The translations under genes and the position numbers were made by a program. From assembly GCA_020637515.1 (NCBI GenBank), contig JACKKG010000001.1:3226235-3290234 (forward strand): a stretch of 64,000 nt of DNA. Reading direction: 5' to 3'. The notes beneath the pieces were generated by a model that had not been told where the DNA came from, made no database searches, and saw only the letters and a program-made list of their open reading frames with translations. Positions 1 to 10,678 of the stretch are shown here, one piece after another. How positions within the stretch are numbered: position 1 is the stretch's first letter; each line of letters begins with the position of its first letter. Origin of the DNA: Rhodobacter sp. GTDB lineage: Bacteria > Pseudomonadota > Alphaproteobacteria > Rhodobacterales > Rhodobacteraceae.

Positions 1-1
1 G

Positions 2-1357
2 CCTTTTGACCGGTTCCGGGGCCGCATCCTGTTCCCGATCCGTGACGCGCGCGGGCGCGCCATCGCCTTTGGCGGGCGCTCGATGGACCCGAACGCGCGG
101 GCGAAATACCTGAACTCGCCCGAGACGCCGCTGTTCGACAAGGGGCGCACGCTTTACAACATCGGACCGGCGCGCACGGCCTCGGGCAAGGGGCAGCCCC
201 TGGTCGTGGCCGAGGGCTACATGGATGTGATCGCCTTGGTGAACGCCGGATTCGAGGGCGCCGTGGCCCCCCTTGGCACCGCCGTGACCGAGGACCAGCT
301 GCGCCTGTTGTGGCGGATGCACCCCGAACCGATCATCGCGCTCGATGGCGACGCGGCCGGGCTCAGGGCGGGGCTCAGGGTGGCGGATCTGGCCTTGCCG
401 CTGATTACCGCGGGCCAGGGTCTGCGCTTTGCGCTGCTACCCGGCGGACAGGACCCCGACGACCTGATCAAGGCTCAGGGCACCACCGCCATGCGCGACG
501 TGCTGGAGCGCGCCGTGCCGATGGCGCGCCTGCTATGGGACCGCGAGATCCAGGGGCATGTCTTTGACAGCCCCGAACGCCGCGCCGCGCTGGACCAGCG
601 GCTGCGCGGCTTGCTGGGGCGGATCCAGGACCCCAGTCTGCGCGAGCATTACGCGCAGGAATTCCGCCAGCAGCGCCGCGTCCTGTTCTCGGACGGCAGC
701 GCGGGCCCGTTCCGCCCGGGGCCCTACAAGTCGCGCCGCCAGGCTGCGCAGGCGCCGCTGCCCGGCACTCGTGGCTCGTTGCTGGCCGCCGGCGCCGAGG
801 GCGCCGACGAGGACCTGCGCGAGGCGCTGATTCTGGCCGTGCTCTTTGCCCACCCCGCCCTGATCGAGGAATTCGACGACCGGCTGATGGCGATGGACCC
901 GCGACGCGAGGATCACCGGCTGTTGCAATCCGTGCTGCTGACGGCCGCGCAGGCCCACCCGACCCCCACGGCCGAGGCCCTGACCGAACGCGGCGGCGCC
1001 GAATACCAGCGCCTGCGCGCCCTGCCGCATGTCGCCATCGCGCCCACGCTGCGCCCGCAGGCCGATATCGACTTTGTCCGCCGCTGCCTGGGCGAGGATT
1101 TCGAAGTTCTGCTGACGCGCCGCGCGATGCGTCGCGAACTGGCCGAACTGACGGCCGAGCTGGAATCGCTGCCCGGCGAGCGGCTGACCTATCGGCTGGG
1201 CGAAACCGCCCGGGCGATGGACCGCGCCGGCAAGGGCGCAACGCGCGAATCGACGACCGATCTGGGCGAGGATCGCGAAAGCCTGTCCAACCAGTTGCAA
1301 ACGCTCATCGACTCGCAGGTCTGGGTGAAAAAGAAGCGCCGCCCCGGCCCGCCCTGA
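2..1357 (+). CDS. dnaG: DNA primase DnaG, 3' part
   Basis: This is the C-terminal 451 residues of the primase that makes RNA primers at the replication fork; the 5' end lies before the window and the frame is open from base 2. The TOPRIM catalytic fold is visible early: EGYMD (about residue 75) and the metal-binding DGDAAG (about residue 115). Before it is the linker RGRILFPIRDARGRAIAFGG, typical of bacterial DnaG. The last 200 residues match the less conserved helicase-binding domain. It lies directly upstream of rpoD on the same strand, the order often seen in Rhodobacterales. Confidence 0.95.
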   Translation, partial: PFDRFRGRILFPIRDARGRAIAFGGRSMDPNARAKYLNSPETPLFDKGRTLYNIGPARTASGKGQPLVVAEGYMDVIALVNAGFEGAVAPLGTAVTEDQLRLLWRMHPEPIIALDGDAAGLRAGLRVADLALPLITAGQGLRFALLPGGQDPDDLIKAQGTTAMRDVLERAVPMARLLWDREIQGHVFDSPERRAALDQRLRGLLGRIQDPSLREHYAQEFRQQRRVLFSDGSAGPFRPGPYKSRRQAAQAPLPGTRGSLLAAGAEGADEDLREALILAVLFAHPALIEEFDDRLMAMDPRREDHRLLQSVLLTAAQAHPTPTAEALTERGGAEYQRLRALPHVAIAPTLRPQADIDFVRRCLGEDFEVLLTRRAMRRELAELTAELESLPGERLTYRLGETARAMDRAGKGATRESTTDLGEDRESLSNQLQTLIDSQVWVKKKRRPGPP

Positions 1358-1531
1358 CGGGCGCGGCGTCGCGAATCATCCTTTTTCCGACCCGCCCCGC
1401 TTTTTTCGCCGCCCCCCTGTGATTCGCCCCGTCCAATCGCTATCTCTGCTAGATACCGAATCACTCCGCGCCCGAATCGCGACGCATCATCACGACGCAT
1501 CACCACGACGCATCCCCTGCCTGGAGGAATC

Positions 1532-3523
<1,992 letters not shown>

Positions 3524-3533
3524 TCGGGGCTTG

Positions 3534-3556
3534 TAGGGTGCGTGCTAGCACGCACC
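3534..3556. repeat. REP-like palindrome, solitary copy
   Basis: A perfect palindrome with arms GGTGCGTGCT/AGCACGCACC, preceded by TAG, begins 10 bases after the rpoD stop. The same unit, with a CTGG centre in place of CTAG, occurs twice near 42.87 kb beside a RAYT transposase gene. It could act as a transcription end for rpoD or as an mRNA 3' stabiliser. Confidence 0.8.
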
Positions 3557-3576
3557 TTACGGCTGCCCGGGCAAGG

Positions 3577-4263
3577 ATGCCGCCCGTGCGCATTCCCCAG
3601 GCTCCGGCCGCGAAGGGATCGCTGAAATGGATGCAGGCCGCCGCCAACCTGCGGCCTGACCTGCTGCAACCCCCCGATCTGCCCCCGCTGACCTGGGTTT
3701 CGCCCCTGATCGACGACGGGTATGCGGAATATCGCGACCGCGCCTTTCTCGACCGTCTCGGTCTGTCCCGCCATGCCGGGGCGCTCGCGGACTTCTGGCC
3801 GGCGCGGGGTCCGCAATGGGATGGTCTGGCCCGGTTCGATGGCGGCGTTCTCGTGGCCGAGGCCAAGGCCCATCTGCCGGAGCTTCCCGGCCCGGCCTGC
3901 GCCGCCAGGCCCCGGTCGAAAGCGAGGATCGCGGCCAGCATGGCCCGGGTGCAGGAAGGCCTGGGCCTGGGCGAACGGGACTGGCTCTCGTCGCACTATC
4001 AATACGCCAACCGGCTGGCGCATCTGTGGTGGCTGCGCGGCCTGGGGATTGACGCCCATCTTCTGCTCGTCGGTTTCCTGGGTGACACCGAGGTTCGCGG
4101 TCCCCGGGACCGGGCCGAATGGCTGGCCGCCTACCGCGTCGCAGATCGGGCCCTGGGCCTGCCCGACCGGCACGCCCTGTCCCCTTTCGTGCATCATGTT
4201 TTTCCCGATGTCGCCCGACTTTCGCGGGCGCCAGTCGTGGCGCGGGGTCCCGGCTCGCGGTGA
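3577..4263 (+). CDS. conserved hypothetical protein with a possible PD-(D/E)XK nuclease-like core
   Basis: A soluble 228-residue protein that I do not recognise by name. The segment WDGLARFDGGVLVAEAKAHL (about residues 82-101) has the D...ExK spacing of PD-(D/E)XK nuclease folds, followed by a basic helix (ARPRSKARIAASMARVQ) and an aromatic HYQYANRLAHLWWLR stretch. No signal peptide or membrane segment is seen. The ATG at 3577 is the first in frame after the REP palindrome; an alternative ATG is at 3631, and neither has a strong ribosome binding site. It follows rpoD but is separated from it by the palindrome, so it may have its own transcript. The function is unknown and the nuclease suggestion is inference. 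Confidence 0.7.
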   Translation: MPPVRIPQAPAAKGSLKWMQAAANLRPDLLQPPDLPPLTWVSPLIDDGYAEYRDRAFLDRLGLSRHAGALADFWPARGPQWDGLARFDGGVLVAEAKAHLPELPGPACAARPRSKARIAASMARVQEGLGLGERDWLSSHYQYANRLAHLWWLRGLGIDAHLLLVGFLGDTEVRGPRDRAEWLAAYRVADRALGLPDRHALSPFVHHVFPDVARLSRAPVVARGPGSR

Positions 4264-4434
4264 GGTCGGCGCCTCCCTTCCCGCCCGCTCTTCCGCCCGT
4301 GCGTCCAAGCCGCTATGATAGCGCTGCCGAAACAACGGGAGCCCCGCGATCATCGCCCCTTCCCCCCCCCCCCACCTCGCCTTCCTGAACCCGTTCCGGT
4401 CACCGGCCGCCGCGCCGCCATTCCCCCGGCAGAC

Positions 4435-4851
4435 ATGCACACCACCCTCACCTTGCAGACCCAGGGCCCCGGCCTTTACGAGGTCACCCCCCAACTCGCC
4501 CAATGGGTCGAGCGGCAGGCGCCCGACGAGGCGCTGCTCACGCTGTTCATCCGCCACACCTCGGCGTCGCTGCTCATTCAGGAGAACGCCGATCCGGGCG
4601 TGCAGCGCGACCTCAAGACCTGGCTCAATCGCCTGGTGCCGCCCGCGAACGACCCGTCGATGCGCTGGATCACCCATACGATGGAGGGGCCGGACGATAT
4701 GCCCGCGCATATCAAGGCCGCGCATCTGCCGGTGTCGCTGGCGATCCCGGTCATCGGTGGAGCGATGGCGCTGGGGTCCTGGCAAGGCGTCTATGTGGTC
4801 GAGCACCGGACCCGGCCCCAGAAGCGGCAGGTCACCGCGCTGTTGCGGTGA
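4435..4851 (+). CDS. YjbQ/UPF0047 family protein (secondary thiamine-phosphate synthase-like)
   Basis: At 138 residues this has the usual length and hallmark segments of the YjbQ family: LFIRHTSASLLIQENADPGV in the middle and the C-terminal GSWQGVYVVEHR. In E. coli the family shows weak thiamine phosphate synthase activity, but its real role is uncertain. The frame is open further upstream through a proline-rich, C-rich stretch; the ATG at 4435 gives the normal family N terminus. The stop codon overlaps the start of the next gene (GTGA), so the two are probably translated together. Confidence 0.88.
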   Translation: MHTTLTLQTQGPGLYEVTPQLAQWVERQAPDEALLTLFIRHTSASLLIQENADPGVQRDLKTWLNRLVPPANDPSMRWITHTMEGPDDMPAHIKAAHLPVSLAIPVIGGAMALGSWQGVYVVEHRTRPQKRQVTALLR

Positions 4852-5369
4852 GCTTCGACCGCCCCGCCGCCGACCTGGCGCCCCGGTTGCTGGGCGCCAC
4901 GCTCACCGTGCGCGGCTGCGCCGGCCGCGTCGTCGAGACCGAGGCCTATGCCCCCGACGACCCGGCCTCGCATTCCTTTGGCGGACCGACGCGGCGCAAC
5001 GCGGCGATGTTCGGCCCGGCCGCGCACGCCTATGTCTATCGGATCTACGGGATGCACTGGTGCCTGAACGTCGTCGCCGCGCGCGGCCACGCGGTGCTGA
5101 TCCGGGCCCTCGAGCCGCTCTCGGGGATCGAGGCGATGGCGGCGCGGCGCGGCCCCGGCCGCCCGCTGTGCAAGGGGCCGGGGATGCTGGCGCAGGCGCT
5201 GGGCATCGACGGCGACGACGACGGGCGCCCCTTTGGCACGCCGGACTTCCGGCTGGACCTGGCCCCGCCGGCCGACTGGCTGACCGGCCCGCGCATCGGC
5301 ATCACCAGGGCCACCGACTGGCCGATGCGCTTCGGCCTGCCCGGCCCGTGGCTGTCGCGCCGCTTCTAG
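4848..5369 (+). CDS. 3-methyladenine DNA glycosylase (AAG/MPG family)
   Basis: This base-excision repair enzyme removes alkylated purines. The GTG start at 4848 overlaps the yjbQ stop by four bases. In the 173 residues, the active-site segment GRVVETEAYAPDDPASHSFG holds the catalytic Glu and the flipping Tyr region, followed by RRNAAMFGPAAHAYVYRIYG and KGPGMLAQALGI, all standard for the AAG family. Its last bases overlap the end of the convergent acyl-CoA dehydrogenase gene by four bases, so no intergenic terminator separates the two converging transcripts. Confidence 0.92.
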   Translation: MSFDRPAADLAPRLLGATLTVRGCAGRVVETEAYAPDDPASHSFGGPTRRNAAMFGPAAHAYVYRIYGMHWCLNVVAARGHAVLIRALEPLSGIEAMAARRGPGRPLCKGPGMLAQALGIDGDDDGRPFGTPDFRLDLAPPADWLTGPRIGITRATDWPMRFGLPGPWLSRRF

Positions 5370-6553
5370 CGCAGGCTCAGGCCCCGCTCGCGGAATAGTT
5401 CCTCGGCGATGATGAGCTTGCGCACCTCGGTGGTGCCGCCGCCCAGCGAAGCAATGCGCGCGTTGCGGTAGTGGCGGTTGACCTCGGTGTCCCAGATGAA
5501 GCCCGAGCCGCCATGAATTTGCACCGCCAGATCGGTGACCCGGGCCAGCATCTCGGCCCCGAACATCACCGATTGGGCGCACAGGCGATGGATCGTGCCG
5601 CGCCCGCCGTCGCCGTGCTGCATGGTGTCGCAGGCCGCCAGCGCGCTGTAGGCGGTCACCCGCGCGGCCTCGATCAGGGTCGCCATTTCCGCCAGATGCG
5701 ACTGAATCATCTGGAAGCTGCCGATCGGCTTGCCGAACTGGCGGCGCGTGGCGGCATAGTCGAGCGACAGGTCCAGGCAGCGTTGCGCGGCGCCGATCGA
5801 CGGCAGGCACAGAAAGGCGCGCTCGATGTCGAGACCCGACATCACGACCGCGACGCCCGAATTCTCGGGGCCCAGCCGGTTCGCTGCCGGCACGCGCATG
5901 GCATCGAACACCAGTTCGCCCGTGGGGCAGCCGCGCCAGCCCATCTTGGTCAGCGTCTGCGCCACTTTGAACCCCGGCGTGTCGGTTTCCACCACAAAGG
6001 CCGAGATCCCCTTGGCCCCCAGATCCGGCGCGGTCTTGGCATAGAGCAAGATCACATCCGCGACCGGCCCGTTCGAGATGAACATCTTCTGCCCGGTGAT
6101 GACATAGTCGTCGCCGTCGCGCACCGCGCGCGTCGCCATCGAGCCCAGCGCATCCGACCCGGCGCCCGGCTCGGTCAGGCCCAGCGCGCCGACCTTGCGA
6201 CCCGAGATCAGCCCGGGGGCGAAGCGCGCGATCTGTTCGGGCGAGCCATTCCTGAGGATGTTGTTCAGGCACAGGTTCTCGTGTGGGCCCCAGATGAACG
6301 AGGCGTTGGTGTTCCAATAGGCAAAGGCTTCGCCCACCAGCCCCGCGCCCATCAGGTCCATGCCCGCGCCGCCCAGTTCCACCGGCGCGGTCAGGCCGCA
6401 ATAGCCGTCGGCGCCCAGCTTGGCCATCAGGTGCTCGGGATACCAGTCCTCGTCGTCCATGCGGGCGAACAGCGGGTGCAGTTCGGCCTCGGCGTAGCGA
6501 AAGGCGGCGTCGCGGATCGCGCGGTGTTCATCGGTCAGGGAAAAGGGGGTCAT
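5366..6553 (-). CDS. acyl-CoA dehydrogenase
   Basis: A FAD-dependent enzyme of 395 residues that oxidises an acyl-CoA to the enoyl-CoA. The N-terminal helical domain is followed by the beta domain with the substrate/FAD segment GLTEPGAGSDALG and FVVETDTPGF, then the C-terminal helical domain with RRQFGKPIGSFQMIQ and the FAD-binding IHGGSGFIWDTEVNRHYRN. The ATG at 6553 is preferred over one 11 codons earlier because the upstream GST gene stops one base before it. It is the last gene of the BKACE-carboxylase-GST cluster, so its substrate is likely an intermediate of that catabolic route, perhaps a branched or terpenoid-derived acyl-CoA. Confidence 0.93.
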   Translation of the reverse strand: MTPFSLTDEHRAIRDAAFRYAEAELHPLFARMDDEDWYPEHLMAKLGADGYCGLTAPVELGGAGMDLMGAGLVGEAFAYWNTNASFIWGPHENLCLNNILRNGSPEQIARFAPGLISGRKVGALGLTEPGAGSDALGSMATRAVRDGDDYVITGQKMFISNGPVADVILLYAKTAPDLGAKGISAFVVETDTPGFKVAQTLTKMGWRGCPTGELVFDAMRVPAANRLGPENSGVAVVMSGLDIERAFLCLPSIGAAQRCLDLSLDYAATRRQFGKPIGSFQMIQSHLAEMATLIEAARVTAYSALAACDTMQHGDGGRGTIHRLCAQSVMFGAEMLARVTDLAVQIHGGSGFIWDTEVNRHYRNARIASLGGGTTEVRKLIIAEELFRERGLSLR

Positions 6554-6554
6554 G

Positions 6555-7184
6555 TCAGCCTCGGAACAGGGGGGTGCCGTGGGCATTCGCGCGCTGGAAC
6601 CCGGGCCGGGCGGTCAGCCGGTCCAGATAGGCGCGCGTCTGCGGTTTGTAGTGTTGGCCGATGCCGATCAGATCGCCCAGATACAGCGCATAGCCCACCG
6701 CGATATCGGCGGCCGTGAACCGCCCGGCACAGAGGAATTCCTGCGTCTCGACGCGGGCGTTCACCAGCTTCAGCCGCGACAGATACCACTGGGTGTAATC
6801 CTCGGCCACCTGCGGCTGGCGCCGCTCGCGCGGCTCGAAACGGGCGTAGCGCAGGACCAATGTCTGGGGAAAGGTCAGCGTGGCGTCGGAATGATAGAGC
6901 CAGTTCAACCAGTCGCCATAGGCCGGGTCCCGGGGGGAAACGGCCAGCGTATCCTCGCCGTAGCGGCGCGCCAGGTAATGGGTGATACCGCTGGATTCCG
7001 TCATCGCGGTCTCGCCGTCGCGCAGGAAGGGCACGGTGCCCAGCGGATTCACCTCGAGAAACGATGGGTCCGACAGGCGCGGCGGGAATTGCAGCAGGTG
7101 CAGCCGATAGGCCACACCGAGTTCCTCGAGCGTCCAGAGCGCGCGCAGCGACCGCGCATCCTTGCAGTGCCACAGTTCGATCAT
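6555..7184 (-). CDS. glutathione S-transferase family protein
   Basis: This 209-residue cytosolic GST has the thioredoxin-fold N-terminal domain, with the cis-Pro segment NPLGTVPFLRDGETAMTESSG that binds glutathione (about residues 46-66), and an all-helical C-terminal domain. Its start overlaps the stop of the carboxylase alpha gene (ATGA), and the acyl-CoA dehydrogenase starts right after its stop, so it belongs to the same mRNA. In this setting it may detoxify or isomerise an electrophilic enoyl intermediate, but that role is inferred only from position. Confidence 0.88.
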   Translation of the reverse strand: MIELWHCKDARSLRALWTLEELGVAYRLHLLQFPPRLSDPSFLEVNPLGTVPFLRDGETAMTESSGITHYLARRYGEDTLAVSPRDPAYGDWLNWLYHSDATLTFPQTLVLRYARFEPRERRQPQVAEDYTQWYLSRLKLVNARVETQEFLCAGRFTAADIAVGYALYLGDLIGIGQHYKPQTRAYLDRLTARPGFQRANAHGTPLFRG

Positions 7185-9043
7185 GGGTCCTCCGGCGTGA
7201 TCTCGATCAGGGGTTGGCGGGCGCGGACCTGCGCGCCCTGGGTGGTCAGGACGGCGCTGACGCGGCCGGCGACGGGCGCTTGCAGCGGGTGCTCCATTTT
7301 CATCGCTTCCAGCACGGCCAGCGTCTGGCCGCGCCGAACCCGGTCACCCTCGCGCACGGTCACCGCCGAGACCCTGCCCGCCATGGGTGCCAGCACCCGA
7401 CCGTCGCCGCCCTCGTCGCGGGCTTCGACCGGGGCGAGGGTGATGTCGGTCAACCCGACGTCGCCCAGCCACAGCACCGCACCGTCCCGGGCGCACGCAA
7501 TGCTGCGGGCGACGCCGTCGATCCGGGCCCGCACCTGCGTCGCGTCGCAGGCGTCGAGCGTGACGGTCCGCGTGCCCAGCGTGGCGGTTGTGCCGGCGAG
7601 GGTCAGCGTGACCTCGGCCGTGCCCGTGCAGGTGTCAAAGCGCCGATGCAGCACCGGCGCGGGGCCGGTGGTAAAGCCAAAGCGCGGCGCCGGGGCGCCC
7701 GCCTGGATCAGCACCGCCAGCGCCAGCAGCGCCGGGTCCGGCGCCTGCGCCGACAGCGAGGGGTCGCCTGCGAAATCGCGTTCCAGAAAGGCGGTGGTCG
7801 GCCCCTGGCGAAACCCCTCGTGCGCCAGCACACGCGCCAGGAACGCCTTGTTGGACCTGAGGCCCAGCAGCACCGTCCGCTGCAACCCGTCGATCAGCCG
7901 GGCGCGCGCCGTCTCGCGGTCGGGGCCGGTGGCGATCAGCTTGGCCAGCATCGGATCAAAATCGCCACCGACCGCCAAACCATCGGTCAGCGCATCGTCC
8001 GAGCGCAGCCCGGGCGCGGGCGCCCAACGCAGCACGCGTCCGGTTTGCGGCAGGAAACCGTTGGCCGGGTCCTCGGCATAAAGGCGCACCTCGATCGCGT
8101 GGCCTTTCAGCACGATCTTGTCCTGCGGCAGCGGCAGGGCTTCGCCCCGGGCGACGCGGATCTGCCATTCCACCAGATCGAGACCGGTCACCATCTCGGT
8201 CACGGGATGTTCCACCTGAAGGCGGGTGTTCATCTCGAGAAACCAGAATGCGCCGTCTTCAAGCAGGAATTCGACCGTGCCCGCGCCCTCATAGGCCGCC
8301 GCCCGGGCCAGCGCGACAGCCGCCGCCCCCATCCGCACGCGCAGGTCGGGGTCCACGGCGGGCGATGGCGCCTCTTCGACCACCTTTTGATGGCGGCGCT
8401 GAACGGAACAGTCGCGCTCACCCAGATGCACCACGTTTCCGTGCCGGTCGCCAAAGACCTGCACCTCGATATGGCGGGGGTTGAGCAGCGCCTTTTCGAC
8501 GATCAGCGCGCCGTCGCCAAAGCTTTTCAGGGCCTCCGAGGCGGCGCGTTCCAGGGCCTCGGGCAGATCGGCCAGGTCGTGCACCAACCGCATCCCCTTG
8601 CCACCGCCGCCCATCGCCGCCTTGACCATCAGGGGCACGCCGATCCGCGCCGCGTCGTCGGGACCGCCCCCCGGCAGCACCGGCACGCCCGCCGCCTGGG
8701 CCGCGCGCTTGGCCGCGCCCTTGTCGCCCATGATCGCGATCGCCTGCGCCGACGGGCCGATGAACGTCAAGCCTGCCTCGGCGCAAGCCTTTGCGAAATC
8801 GGCGTTTTCCGAAAGGAACCCATAGCCCGGGTGGATCATCCCTGCGCCCGTCGCCTGCGCAGCCGCCAGAATCGCCGCGCCGTCCAGATAGCCGGGCACC
8901 GCCACCGCCAGATCGGCCGCGACGACATGCGGCGCGCCGGCCTCGTCCGGGGTATGAATGGCGACGCAGCCATAGCCCATGGCGCGCGCGGTGCGCATCA
9001 CCCTGAGGGCGATCTCGCCCCGGTTTGCGATCAGGATCCTCAT
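7181..9043 (-). CDS. acyl-CoA carboxylase alpha subunit (biotin carboxylase + BCCP)
   Basis: A 620-residue subunit that carboxylates biotin with ATP and bicarbonate and carries it on its own carrier domain. Biotin carboxylase domain: RILIANRGEIALRV at the N terminus, ATP-grasp glycine loop KAAMGGGGKGMR, then FLEMNTRLQVEHPVTE. The last 70 residues form the biotinyl domain with the acceptor lysine in EAMKMEHP. It overlaps the beta subunit gene upstream (four bases) and the GST gene downstream (four bases). By length and domain order it fits the 3-methylcrotonyl-CoA or geranyl-CoA carboxylase alpha class; sequence by eye does not decide which. Confidence 0.94.
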   Translation of the reverse strand: MRILIANRGEIALRVMRTARAMGYGCVAIHTPDEAGAPHVVAADLAVAVPGYLDGAAILAAAQATGAGMIHPGYGFLSENADFAKACAEAGLTFIGPSAQAIAIMGDKGAAKRAAQAAGVPVLPGGGPDDAARIGVPLMVKAAMGGGGKGMRLVHDLADLPEALERAASEALKSFGDGALIVEKALLNPRHIEVQVFGDRHGNVVHLGERDCSVQRRHQKVVEEAPSPAVDPDLRVRMGAAAVALARAAAYEGAGTVEFLLEDGAFWFLEMNTRLQVEHPVTEMVTGLDLVEWQIRVARGEALPLPQDKIVLKGHAIEVRLYAEDPANGFLPQTGRVLRWAPAPGLRSDDALTDGLAVGGDFDPMLAKLIATGPDRETARARLIDGLQRTVLLGLRSNKAFLARVLAHEGFRQGPTTAFLERDFAGDPSLSAQAPDPALLALAVLIQAGAPAPRFGFTTGPAPVLHRRFDTCTGTAEVTLTLAGTTATLGTRTVTLDACDATQVRARIDGVARSIACARDGAVLWLGDVGLTDITLAPVEARDEGGDGRVLAPMAGRVSAVTVREGDRVRRGQTLAVLEAMKMEHPLQAPVAGRVSAVLTTQGAQVRARQPLIEITPEDP

Positions 9044-10644
9044 AGCCGCGCCACCCCGAATGTGTTGGGGCGCAAGGCCCGCGTTCCCTCGGCCGCGATC
9101 AGGTCCAGGACCAGCGCCAGAATGTCGCGCGTCTGGCGCGGATCGATGATGCCGTCATCCTCGAGCCGCGCCGACGAGGCCAGCGCCGTCGTCGCCTCGG
9201 CCAGCATCGCGGCCGTGCCCTGTTCCAGCGCGTCGAGTTTGGCCATGTCCACCGCACCCGCGCGGGTCATCGCCGCCTCGGTCACGATGCGCATCACCTG
9301 CCCCGCCTGGGCCGGCCCCATGACCGACGTCCGCGCGTTGGGCCACGCAAAGATGAAGCGCGGGTCGAAGCCGCGCCCGCACATCGCATAATTGCCCGCC
9401 CCATAGCTGCCGCCGACCACGACGGACAGCTTGGCCACCCGCGCGTTCGCCACCGCCTGGATCATCTTCGAGCCATGCTTGATGATCCCCGCGCGCTCGG
9501 GCTCGGTGCCCACCAGGAAGCCGGTGGTGTTGTGCAGGAACAGCAAGGGCGTGCCCGACTGGTCGCAAAGCTGGATGAACTGACCGGCCTTGGCGGCGCC
9601 CTGGGCGGTGATCGGGCCGTTGTTGCCAATGATCCCGATCGGGTGGCCGCCGATGCGGGCGTGGCCGCAGACCGTCGCCGCGTCATAGTCGGGCTTGAAG
9701 TCCAGAAACGCCGACCCGTCCGCCAGCCGCGCCACGATTTCGCGGCAATCATAGGGCTGGCGGGCGTCGGCCGGCACGATCCCCATCAGGTCCGAGGCCG
9801 GGAACAGCGGCGCCTCGACCACGGCCGGGGCCGCGTCGCGTGGCCAGGGCAAGGCGTCGATCACCGCGCGCGCCAGGCGGATGCCGTCGGCATCGGTTTC
9901 GGCCAGATAGTCGCCCACCCCCGAAACCTGCGTGTGCATCGCCGCGCCGCCCAGGTCCTCGTCGGTCGCGACCTCGCCGGTCGCGGCCTTCAGCAATGGC
10001 GGGCCCGCCAGATACATCGTCGCCTGACCGCGCACCATGATGACATAGTCGCTGAGGCCCGGCTGATAGGCGCCCCCCGCCGTCGCCGAGCCGTGCACCA
10101 CCGTCACCTGGGGCAGGCCCAGCGCCGACAGCCGCGCCTGGTTGGCGAACCCGCGGCCGCCGGGGATGAACACCTCATGCGCATAGGCCAGATTGGCGCC
10201 GCCCGACTGGCTGAGACTGATGAGCGGCAGCCGGTTGTCCCGCGCAATGTCCTGAAGGCGCAGCTTTTTCGCCAGACCATCGGGCGTGACCGTGCCCCCC
10301 TTCACCGCGTAATTGTCCACCACGACAACGCAGGCGCGCCCGCAGACCCGCCCGATGCCGGCGATCGCACCGGCGCCAGCGCCCGTGCCGTCCTTGTCGC
10401 CATAGCGTTTCCAACCGGCGAAGGGCGCGATTTCCAGCCAGGGCGCGCCCGGGTCCAGCAACAGCGCAAGCCGCTCGCGCGGCAGCAATTGCCCGCGCTT
10501 CGCCGCCTTTGCCCGCGCCGCTTCTCCCGCCGCCTCGACGGCCGCGCGCACGGCAATCACGGGGGCCAAGGCGGCCTCCATCGCCGTTCTGTTGGCCGCG
10601 AACGCCGCGCCGCCCGCATCCAGGGTCGAGGTCAGAACCGTCAT
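9040..10644 (-). CDS. acyl-CoA carboxylase beta subunit (carboxyltransferase; methylcrotonyl/geranyl-CoA type)
   Basis: A 534-residue carboxyltransferase that moves CO2 from biotin to the acyl-CoA. It has the N and C carboxyltransferase domains, with segments DNYAVKGGTVTPDGLAKKLR, SQSGGANLAYAHE, GSATAGGAYQPGLSDYVIM and, in the C domain, LHNTTGFLVGTEPERAGIIK and GGSYGAGNYAMCGRGFDPR. The ATG at 10644 gives the usual N terminus (TSTLDAGGAAFAANRTAM). The KGGTVTP...LRLQ segment and the glycine-rich approach resemble geranyl-CoA carboxylase more than leucine-pathway MccB as I recall them, but this is not decisive. It is co-transcribed with the alpha subunit. Confidence 0.92.
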   Translation of the reverse strand: MTVLTSTLDAGGAAFAANRTAMEAALAPVIAVRAAVEAAGEAARAKAAKRGQLLPRERLALLLDPGAPWLEIAPFAGWKRYGDKDGTGAGAGAIAGIGRVCGRACVVVVDNYAVKGGTVTPDGLAKKLRLQDIARDNRLPLISLSQSGGANLAYAHEVFIPGGRGFANQARLSALGLPQVTVVHGSATAGGAYQPGLSDYVIMVRGQATMYLAGPPLLKAATGEVATDEDLGGAAMHTQVSGVGDYLAETDADGIRLARAVIDALPWPRDAAPAVVEAPLFPASDLMGIVPADARQPYDCREIVARLADGSAFLDFKPDYDAATVCGHARIGGHPIGIIGNNGPITAQGAAKAGQFIQLCDQSGTPLLFLHNTTGFLVGTEPERAGIIKHGSKMIQAVANARVAKLSVVVGGSYGAGNYAMCGRGFDPRFIFAWPNARTSVMGPAQAGQVMRIVTEAAMTRAGAVDMAKLDALEQGTAAMLAEATTALASSARLEDDGIIDPRQTRDILALVLDLIAAEGTRALRPNTFGVARL

Positions 10645-10678
10645 CCGCGAACCCTTTCGTCCTGTCCGGTCAGCGCCC

